Below are positions 1-5,335 of a DNA stretch of 5,335 nt, one piece after another. The stretch's first letter is position 1, and the number at the start of each line of letters is the position of its first letter. Location: NCBI GenBank assembly GCA_003452185.1, contig DMJJ01000286.1:1-5335 (forward strand). The letters run 5' to 3'. The translations under genes and the position numbers were made by a program. Origin of the DNA: Verrucomicrobiales bacterium. Its GTDB lineage: Bacteria > Verrucomicrobiota > Verrucomicrobiia > Limisphaerales > UBA11320. The notes beneath the pieces are model-generated. The model had not been told where the DNA came from. It did no database searches and saw only the letters and a program-made list of their open reading frames with translations.

Positions 1-1303
1 ATGAGGGAGGCCAGGGGGGGGGTGGGGGCGGCTGGAGTGGCAGGGTGAACCAGAATGTCGATCCGGCCCCCGGGGTCGTCGAGTATCCCAGCGTTCCCCC
101 CATGAGGTCGATCAAGCGCCTGCAGATGGCCAATCCCATGCCGGCTCCCCCGTAGGCCCGGGTGGTGGAGCTGTCCCCCTGGCGAAAGCGCTCAAACATG
201 TGGCCCTGTTGCTCGGGAGAGACGCCAATGCCGGTGTCCTCCACCTCCACACGCACCGCCTGGGGGAGGGAGGGGCAACCGGTGGTCACGCCGGAGGGCA
301 GACGATGCACCCGGAGGGTCACGCGGCCTGCGCGGGTGAACTTGATGCCGTTCTCGACCAGATGTCGCAGCACCTGGGTGACCCGCGCCCCATCCCCCTG
401 GAGGACCAGGTTCTCGGCTTCGGCGTCGGGCTGGCTTTGGAGCTCAAGCCCCTTGGCGCGCGCGACCGTTGCGTAGGTCTCCACGGCTGCATCCAGGGTG
501 GAGGAGATCGTGTAGGGAACCCGCTGGAGCTGGAGGCTCCCGGCATCGAGTCGGGAGAGATCGAGGAGGTTTCGGATGAGGCGTTCGAGGGTGGCCCCTG
601 CGACCTCGATTGTCTGGAGGTACTCGGCCTGCTCGGCGTTGAGAGGGGTGTCGCGCAGGAGCCCGGCGAACCCGACGACGCCATTCAGCGGGGTGAGGAG
701 CTCGTGGCTCATTGTCCCGAGGAAGACCGATTTGGCGCGGTCGGAGGCCTGGGCGGCCTGGAGTGCGTCGAGCAGGGCGCCCTCCGCCTCCTTGCGGGGA
801 GTGATCTCCGTCCGGATGGCGATGTAGCGGTACGGCCGTCCCTGGGCATCGAGCAACGGAACCACGGTGGTGTCGACCCAGTAGAGCCGGCCGTTCTTGG
901 CCCGGTTACGCACCTCGGCTTGCCAGGTTTCCCCCCGGGCGAGGGCCTGGTACATCCCGGTCCAAAACTCCCTGGGGTGGAACCCCGAGTTGAGGAGTCG
1001 ATGATCCATCCCGAGCAGCTCCTCCCTCGAGTAGCCGCTGATGGCGCAGAACTTGTCGTTGGCGTAGAGGATGCGTCCCGCCGGGTCGGTCATCGCGACG
1101 ATGGAATGACGGTCGAGGGCATACTTTTGCTGCTCGAGCTCCCGTCGTTCCTCCTGAAGGCGTGTGATCTCCCGCTCCAGCTCTGCGATGCGGGAGCGAA
1201 GCTCCCCGGGCTCACCGCCGTGCGATGCCTCGCGTACAGGGCGAAGGCCCTCCTCCGTTCGCTGCGAGGCGGGTGCGATCGGGTCAAAAGGTTCCGATCC
1301 CAT
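1..1303 (-). CDS. PAS-domain sensor histidine kinase (3' end beyond window)
   Basis: This is a cytoplasmic two-component sensor kinase that should autophosphorylate on histidine in response to a signal sensed by its PAS domain. The visible 434 residues have no membrane segment. In order: a charged, probably coiled-coil stretch (about 33-62); a PAS domain (about 63-170) with the typical NDKFCAISGYSREELLG and YWVDTTVVPLLDAQGRP stretches; a HisKA domain with phospho-acceptor His200 in MSHELLTPLNG; and a HATPase_c domain with N-box Asn318, G1 box DTGIG (356-360), F box (370-373) and G2 box GGAGMGLA (385-392). Two conserved positions differ: the usual Arg of SHELRTP is Leu203, and the first N-box Asn is His314. 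The frame stays open to the left edge through a proline run (425-430), so a receiver or other domain may follow. ATG at 1303 is the only ATG before the PAS domain; no Shine-Dalgarno precedes it, so the start is moderately sure. The ligand and partner regulator are unknown. Confidence 0.93.
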   Translation of the reverse strand, partial: MGSEPFDPIAPASQRTEEGLRPVREASHGGEPGELRSRIAELEREITRLQEERRELEQQKYALDRHSIVAMTDPAGRILYANDKFCAISGYSREELLGMDHRLLNSGFHPREFWTGMYQALARGETWQAEVRNRAKNGRLYWVDTTVVPLLDAQGRPYRYIAIRTEITPRKEAEGALLDALQAAQASDRAKSVFLGTMSHELLTPLNGVVGFAGLLRDTPLNAEQAEYLQTIEVAGATLERLIRNLLDLSRLDAGSLQLQRVPYTISSTLDAAVETYATVARAKGLELQSQPDAEAENLVLQGDGARVTQVLRHLVENGIKFTRAGRVTLRVHRLPSGVTTGCPSLPQAVRVEVEDTGIGVSPEQQGHMFERFRQGDSSTTRAYGGAGMGLAICRRLIDLMGGTLGYSTTPGAGSTFWFTLPLQPPPPPPWPPS

Positions 1304-1447
1304 TTCAGCGGGGCGCTGGCCGTGTGACGGGGGGATGCCTTTCCGCAGGCTACCCTCTCCGGAGGCCGCGCTACTTTTCCCATCGGCTGAATCAACGCCG
1401 GGTTGAGCCCCGGCGGGACCCTCGTCCCGGGAGGTGGTGAGGGGGGG
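1304..1447 (-). other. Intergenic region between permease and PAS kinase
   Basis: These 144 bases separate the permease stop from the kinase start and form the longest gap in the window. Apart from the hairpin near the permease end, I see no convincing -35/-10 pair, no sigma-54 promoter and no Shine-Dalgarno before the kinase ATG. TTGATT at 1389-1394 resembles a -35 box but has no matching -10 box at the right distance. The kinase frame has no stop codon across the region. Its third codon positions there are less GC-rich than in the kinase itself, which fits non-coding DNA better than an N-terminal extension. Confidence 0.5.
1396..1415 (-). terminator. Possible hairpin terminator after the permease gene
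   Basis: A perfect 7-bp GC stem (CGCCGGG with CCCGGCG, 6-base loop) lies 33 to 52 bases downstream of the permease stop codon on the transcribed strand. It is followed by TTGATT rather than a real run of T, so intrinsic termination would be weak. A competing 6-bp stem with a CCTC loop (1414-1429) overlaps its upstream arm. It could instead be a processing or attenuation structure, or simply chance in GC-rich DNA. Confidence 0.3.
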
Positions 1448-3217
1448 CTATTCCACCTCGTGGGTCACCCGGATCAGGACCTCTTTTTCCCGGCGCTGGA
1501 GCCAGCGTCCAAGCGGGGGAAGGGTGGCCCGGTAGGCGAGGATGGCGGCGGCCAGCACGGGGATCGAGAGGAGAAGGTTGACCGGCACGAGGGGGGGGAA
1601 TCCGAAATGCCGGGCGAGGAGCTCCGCTGCGGGAGGGATGAAGATCGGGATGCAGACCAACGGGAACCCGAGGTGAATGCCCGCCAGCAGGAGCATGGTC
1701 CCGGCACTTTGCTTCGTGGGCTTCATGGATCCCGGGTTCACCCTGAAAGGGACCCCGATGGAGCAGACGTTCCCAAGGATGCAGACAATCAGGTACAGGC
1801 TCGGGAGCTGGATCAGCCCGGCCAGGCAGCTCTCGAGCGGGACCGGGATCAGGAGCGGCAGCGAGGCGAGCACCAGGGCTGCGGGGACCAGCGCATACGG
1901 GGCGAAGGCGAGGTTCTTCCCGAGGAGCAGTCGATCGCGCGGGGTCGGAAGCAGCACCAGGGATCGAAAGGCATTCCGGTCGAGCCCGAACTGGTTGAGC
2001 AGGAGCTGCGTCATCCCGAGGAACAGGAACATGATCAGCGCGGTGGGGATCAGTGTGAGAAACTCGGGCGGCAGGGCCCGCGCCGAGGTGCGCGATCCGA
2101 ACAGGGCAGCGCAAAACACCATGAGCATCAGGAGGGGGCTCAACAGGAGCAGCTTCATCTCCGGGGCCCGCCACATCGACCGGAACGAGGCAAGGGCAAG
2201 CCCTCCGGCGTCGGGCGGAACCCACGGGAGCTCCCATTCGACGAGAAGAGGTTTGCGGGGACCCGGAGTCCTCCCCGGCTCAGTCTCGGGGGAGGCTGGC
2301 CGGGCCGTCTCCCCGGTCTCGGCGGGGGGAGCCGTGACCCGGCCTGCGCCCGTGTCCCCCGTGTAGAACCGAAGCGCCGACCGGTAGGCGCGGCGAAGCC
2401 CGAGCCCCGCAAGGGTCCAGCAGCCGGCGGCTCCCAGCAGCGCCGGGAGGAGGTTCTCCTCGCCCAATGAGGCGACCCCCTGCCCAAGCCAGAGCAGCGG
2501 GAGATATCGATGCGCGGCCGACGCCCCGGGGGTGTGCAGCCATTGCGTGAAATCCCCGGCGGCCCGGCCCGGGCCTCCGTGCCGCTGGGAGCCTCCGCGG
2601 GAGAGATTCATGTACAGGTTGGGGCCCTGCCCAAGGAGGACGATCGCCACCGTGACCCCTACCAGGATCGATCGCTTCCGGCGCTGATTCACCATCAGGG
2701 CGGCAAGCCAGCCCCGGAGGCAATAGGTCCAGGCGGTGATCATGAGGAGGAACCCGACGGCCAGCGGGATCACAAGCAGGAACGACGGCCCGCGCGCGAC
2801 GGTCATCCCGAGGGCGATGGCCACCATTCCCGGGGCCGCCATCAGGAGGCTGGGCGTGAGATGCGATGCCGCGTAGTTGAACAGGAACACCTGCGAGAGA
2901 TGGATGGGGAGATGGAGCAGGCGGCCCATGTCCAGCGACTCGGAGCGCTGCAGCTCGGCCAGCAGCCCCATCAGCCAGAGGAACAGAAACAGGAACGAGA
3001 GCGTGTCCCACGTGATCAGCAGGGTCGAGGAGGAGGCGTTCCCCAGAAGATGCCAACCGGCCAGGAATCCCCCGATCGAGGCCCCGAGAGCCATCATGTA
3101 ACCACTGACCACCCCGAGCACCGCCATCACGAACCCGAGCGGCCCCCCTTTCCGGAGCTGGTTCCAGGAGAGCCTGGACCGGAGCCAGAGGATCGCCCTG
3201 AGTTGTTGCCAGTTCAT
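1448..3217 (-). CDS. ABC-2-type transporter permease, fused two-half form
   Basis: This 589-residue inner-membrane protein is the likely transmembrane partner of the ATPase encoded 26 bases upstream. I read about 12 hydrophobic segments: roughly 26-52, 64-88, 108-138, 144-166, 184-196, 256-272, 356-374, 386-408, 438-458, 466-488, 505-528 and 544-562. A hydrophilic stretch rich in Pro, Gly, Thr and Glu (about 285-330) divides it into two halves. Each half has a similar cytoplasmic-loop signature: GRLLHLPIHLSQVFLFN near 98-114 and FRSLVLLPTPRDRLLLGKN near 417-435. The second is of the kind seen in ABC-2 permeases (LLP, polar residues, then LxxGK). Single ABC-2 permeases are usually about 250-400 residues, so this looks like two units fused, which would need only one protein chain per ATPase dimer. 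The substrate cannot be told from the sequence. The start is ATG at 3217, giving MNWQQLRAILWLRSRLSWNQ, an amphipathic basic leader typical of such permeases. No Shine-Dalgarno precedes it. Confidence 0.88.
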   Translation of the reverse strand: MNWQQLRAILWLRSRLSWNQLRKGGPLGFVMAVLGVVSGYMMALGASIGGFLAGWHLLGNASSSTLLITWDTLSFLFLFLWLMGLLAELQRSESLDMGRLLHLPIHLSQVFLFNYAASHLTPSLLMAAPGMVAIALGMTVARGPSFLLVIPLAVGFLLMITAWTYCLRGWLAALMVNQRRKRSILVGVTVAIVLLGQGPNLYMNLSRGGSQRHGGPGRAAGDFTQWLHTPGASAAHRYLPLLWLGQGVASLGEENLLPALLGAAGCWTLAGLGLRRAYRSALRFYTGDTGAGRVTAPPAETGETARPASPETEPGRTPGPRKPLLVEWELPWVPPDAGGLALASFRSMWRAPEMKLLLLSPLLMLMVFCAALFGSRTSARALPPEFLTLIPTALIMFLFLGMTQLLLNQFGLDRNAFRSLVLLPTPRDRLLLGKNLAFAPYALVPAALVLASLPLLIPVPLESCLAGLIQLPSLYLIVCILGNVCSIGVPFRVNPGSMKPTKQSAGTMLLLAGIHLGFPLVCIPIFIPPAAELLARHFGFPPLVPVNLLLSIPVLAAAILAYRATLPPLGRWLQRREKEVLIRVTHEVE

Positions 3218-3243
3218 GCGGGGTAGGGGGGGGAGCGGGGAGG
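3218..3243 (-). other. Short ATPase-permease junction with C-run leader
   Basis: The 26 bases between the ATPase stop and the permease start are almost all pyrimidine on the transcribed strand, with a run of eight C. There is no Shine-Dalgarno, so permease translation probably depends on coupling to the ATPase or on an unstructured leader. The short spacing supports co-transcription. Confidence 0.5.
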
Positions 3244-4002
3244 CTACTCCAGCCAGCTCAGTTTCTGGGCTTCGAGGTGATCGCTCCCGACCGCGCTGAG
3301 GAAGCGCTCCTCAAGCGATCCCGAGGCCCGGATCTGATCCATCGGCTCCTGCATCACCAGGCGTCCGCGGGCGATGATGCCAACCTCGGTGCAGAGCTTC
3401 TCGACGATCTCCAGCACGTGGGAGGTCAAAAAGAGCGTCACCCCATGACTGATGCAGCGCTTGAGGACATCCCTCAGCAGCCGGGAGGAGACGGCGTCGA
3501 CCCCCTCGAACGGCTCGTCCAGGAAGAGCATCTCCGGGTTGGGGAGCAGGGCCCCCGCAAGGGCCAGCTTCTTCTTCATCCCGTGGGAGAACTCCAGGGT
3601 CAGCTTCTTCTCCTCATTCTGGAGCCCCATCACCTCGAGAAGTTGCTGGGTGCGGTCCTGGATCACATCGCGCGGCATGAGGTACATCCTCCCAATGAAG
3701 GTCAGGTACTCACGGGCGGTCAGGTTGTCGTATAGACCGAGGTGTTCCGGCACCACCCCGATGCGCCGGCGTGTCTCACGCGCCACGTCCGGGTCCGACA
3801 TCTCCCCGCCCAGGATGCGGATGGATCCTCCGGTCGGGGCCAGGAGGCCGGTCAGCATCTTGATGGTGGTCGATTTCCCGGCGCCATTCGGCCCCAGGAA
3901 TCCGTAGAAGCATCCCTTGGGGACCCGCAGGTTCAACCCATCCACGGCGAGGGTGTTTCCGAACTGCCGTGCCAGCTGCGTCGTCTCGATTGCCAGGCTC
4001 AT
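3244..4002 (-). CDS. ABC transporter ATP-binding protein (ABC-2 exporter type)
   Basis: This 252-residue ATPase should power the adjacent permease from the cytoplasmic face of the membrane. All nucleotide-binding motifs are present: Walker A GPNGAGKST (37-45), a Q-loop region VVPEHLGLY with Glu86 where many ABC proteins have Gln, signature FSHGMKKKLA (138-147), Walker B MLFLDEP (158-164, catalytic Glu163), a D-loop GVDA, and switch His195 in LTSHVLE. The Glu in the Q-loop and the FSHGM-type signature are usual in the ABC-2 exporter group (as in EcsA- and YxlF-like proteins), so the protein is expected to be active. The length is normal for a lone ATPase subunit. I chose ATG at 4002 (MSLAIETTQLARQFGN) because the family's N-terminal strand begins there. 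A further in-frame ATG at 4197 would add 65 Arg/Pro/Ser-rich residues that lie mostly over the end of the upstream kinase gene and look non-coding. No Shine-Dalgarno precedes 4002. The substrate is unknown. Confidence 0.95.
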   Translation of the reverse strand: MSLAIETTQLARQFGNTLAVDGLNLRVPKGCFYGFLGPNGAGKSTTIKMLTGLLAPTGGSIRILGGEMSDPDVARETRRRIGVVPEHLGLYDNLTAREYLTFIGRMYLMPRDVIQDRTQQLLEVMGLQNEEKKLTLEFSHGMKKKLALAGALLPNPEMLFLDEPFEGVDAVSSRLLRDVLKRCISHGVTLFLTSHVLEIVEKLCTEVGIIARGRLVMQEPMDQIRASGSLEERFLSAVGSDHLEAQKLSWLE

Positions 4003-4090
4003 GTCGCGAGGGGGGGCTTGTCGTGCAAGCGGTGGGGACCGTAGCCGAGTGCCGCCGGGAGGGGAAGGCCGATGTGGCCCCGTGGCCCCA
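4003..4090 (-). other. Intergenic region between hybrid kinase and ATPase
   Basis: These 88 bases follow the hybrid kinase stop and lead to the ATPase start. The only structure I see is a weak 5-bp stem (GCTTG with CAAGC, 5-base loop, 4016-4030) and a run of seven C on the transcribed strand (4010-4016). I find no strong terminator and no recognisable promoter, so read-through from the kinase into the transporter genes is possible. Confidence 0.4.
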
Positions 4091-5335
4091 TCATGGCTGC
4101 AGGGGGGATTCTGGCAGGCCCCGGCCGAGGGAGTGGGTCGCCTTCTGGATCGCCTCACGCAGCTTTTCCAGCTGGATCGGCTTGGCGACGAAGTCATCCA
4201 TCCCCGAGGAGTAGCATCGTTCCCGGTCGGCCTCCATCACGCTCGCCGTCAGGGCGATGATCGGGATCCGGGGGGCGGGCTGTCGGCCCTGGGAGGAATC
4301 CTGCTCCCGTCGCCGGATGGCCGCTGCCGCCTCATACCCGTCCATCTCCGGCATGTGGCAGTCCATGAGGATGAGGTCGTACGGCCTCTCCGAGGCGCGC
4401 TCGACGCCGATCCGGCCGTTTTCAGCCAGGTCCACCGTGCATCCAAGCTTCTTGAGGAGCTTCTGCGCCAGCACCTGGTTCATGTGGGTGTCCTCGACCA
4501 GGAGAATCCGGAGGCCTGGCGGGGGAGTGTTCCCGCCCCGGCCCTGCGATTCGAGGGGGGTCGGATCCGAGGGGAGCCGGATGTCGACCGGGCGGGCCTC
4601 CGGCGGGGCCGCGGCCTCGAGCCGAAGGATGAACCAGAAGGTCGATCCCTTGCCCGGCGCGCTCTCGAGCCCCATCGTCCCCCCCATCATCTCGACCAGC
4701 GACTTGGAGATCGCCAGCCCGAGGCCGCTCCCGCCGAAGCGGCGCGTGGTGGAGGAGTCGGCCTGGGAGAATTTCTTGAAGAGCTGGGCCTGTTTTTCCG
4801 GAGGGATCCCGATGCCGGAGTCGGTGACCGCGAGCAGCACCCCGGGGTGGCCCGCCGGGGCGTCCGCTGCGTCGCCTGCGACGGGCACGGGCGCCAGCCG
4901 CACGGAGACGCTGCCTGAAGGGGTGAACTTGATCGCGTTGCCCACCAGATTCAGCAGGACCTGCCGCACCCGGGTCGGGTCCCCCTTGAAGTGCCGGCCT
5001 GCCCCGGTGCTGATGGAAACCGTGAGGTCGAGATGCTTCTCCGCGGCCCTCGGCTGGAGCAGGTGGATCACGTCGTGGACGAGGAGCTCCAGATCGAACG
5101 GGATCCGCTCAAGCTCCAGGCGCCCGGCCTCGATGCGGGAGAAATCCAGGATGTCGTTGATCAGCGCCAGGAGGGCCTCTCCCGAGCGGTTGATCATCTC
5201 GACGCTCCCGCGCTGTTCCGGAGTGAGCTCTCCCTCCAACAGGATGCGGGTGAACCCGAGAACCCCGTTCATCGGGGTCCGGATCTCGTGGCTCATGGTG
5301 GCGAGGAACTCGCTCTTCGCCCGGCTCGCTGCGTT
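4091..5335 (-). CDS. Hybrid sensor histidine kinase with receiver domain (5' end beyond window)
   Basis: The C-terminal 414 residues of a hybrid two-component kinase are visible; the frame is open to the right edge, so the sensory N-terminus is missing. In order: HisKA with phospho-acceptor His16 in MSHEIRTPMNGVLGF; HATPase_c with N-box Asn133 in NLVGNAIKFT, G1 box DSGIGIPPE (from Asp172), F box LFKKFSQAD (185-193) and G2 box GGSGLGLA (201-208); a Pro/Gly-rich linker (about 240-273); then a receiver domain (about 274-392). The receiver has the acidic pair Glu281/Asp282, phospho-acceptor Asp325 in LILMDCHMPEMDG, Thr363 in ALTAS and Lys385 in the AKP motif, so it looks fully functional. Phosphate would pass from His16 to Asp325 and, in known hybrid systems, on to a histidine phosphotransfer domain, which is not in this window. 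The residues before MSHE (AKSEFLAT) are the normal lead-in to HisKA, so the Met at 5296 is internal and not the real start. The ATPase gene follows 88 bases downstream. Confidence 0.95.
   Translation of the reverse strand, partial: NAASRAKSEFLATMSHEIRTPMNGVLGFTRILLEGELTPEQRGSVEMINRSGEALLALINDILDFSRIEAGRLELERIPFDLELLVHDVIHLLQPRAAEKHLDLTVSISTGAGRHFKGDPTRVRQVLLNLVGNAIKFTPSGSVSVRLAPVPVAGDAADAPAGHPGVLLAVTDSGIGIPPEKQAQLFKKFSQADSSTTRRFGGSGLGLAISKSLVEMMGGTMGLESAPGKGSTFWFILRLEAAAPPEARPVDIRLPSDPTPLESQGRGGNTPPPGLRILLVEDTHMNQVLAQKLLKKLGCTVDLAENGRIGVERASERPYDLILMDCHMPEMDGYEAAAAIRRREQDSSQGRQPAPRIPIIALTASVMEADRERCYSSGMDDFVAKPIQLEKLREAIQKATHSLGRGLPESPLQP

Noticed and set aside
200..1327. 375-codon open frame on the plus strand
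   Set aside because: It is antisense to the PAS kinase, whose minus-strand frame carries complete PAS, H-box, N-box and G-box motifs. The plus-strand protein has no recognisable domain and a biased Gly/Glu/Pro composition typical of an antisense shadow.
1403..2470. 355-codon open frame on the plus strand
   Set aside because: It lies opposite the permease and is extremely rich in Gly, Glu, Gln and Arg, which is what the complement of a hydrophobic GC-rich gene yields. No domain is visible.
2280..3056. 258-codon open frame on the minus strand inside the permease
   Set aside because: It is an out-of-frame overlap with the permease, rich in Pro, Arg and Ala and lacking membrane segments, so it is a frame shadow.
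3325..3600. Q-loop Glu and FSHGM signature in the ATPase as signs of an inactive protein
   Set aside because: Both are usual in the ABC-2 exporter group, and Walker A, Walker B with its catalytic Glu, and the switch His are intact.
4003..4197. 65-residue N-terminal extension of the ABC ATPase
   Set aside because: The extension overlaps the end of the hybrid kinase gene by 107 bases and is Arg/Pro/Ser-rich with no domain. The family N-terminus begins at the ATG at 4002.
3917..4918. 333-codon open frame on the plus strand
   Set aside because: It is antisense to the receiver and ATPase domains of the hybrid kinase and to the start of the ABC ATPase. It has no family motif.
5294..5296. Met at 5296 as the start of the hybrid kinase
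   Set aside because: This Met belongs to the conserved MSHE H-box, and the codons before it encode the usual HisKA lead-in up to the window edge, so the gene begins outside the window.

Overview
This 5.3-kb window is GC-rich bacterial DNA with four protein genes, all on the minus strand and closely packed. The gene order in the direction of transcription, from right to left, is: a hybrid sensor histidine kinase with a C-terminal receiver domain (cut by the right edge), an ABC transporter ATPase, a large ABC-2-type membrane permease, and a PAS-domain sensor histidine kinase (cut by the left edge). There is no RNA gene, insertion sequence or CRISPR array that I can see. No gene-free stretch exceeds 300 bases; the longest is 144 bases.

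The organism cannot be named from this window. The strong G/C preference at third codon positions, the long chance open frames on the opposite strand, and the lack of a purine-rich Shine-Dalgarno sequence before any of the three visible starts suggest a GC-rich, non-model bacterium. Verrucomicrobiota, Planctomycetota or Acidobacteriota are plausible, but this is a weak inference.

The ATPase and permease lie 26 bases apart and almost certainly form one exporter-type ABC transporter. The permease looks like two fused half-permeases, matching a single ATPase gene. The hybrid kinase ends 88 bases before the ATPase, and the PAS kinase begins 144 bases after the permease, so all four could share a transcript. 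A hairpin just after the permease stop may separate the PAS kinase. The two kinases have nearly collinear catalytic cores and flank the transporter. A link between signalling and transport is possible from this layout but not shown by it. No response regulator with an output domain lies in the window.

I found no clear new system. The points most worth a second look are the kinase-transporter-kinase arrangement, the two-half permease, altered H-box and N-box residues in the PAS kinase, and C-runs with no Shine-Dalgarno at every gene junction.
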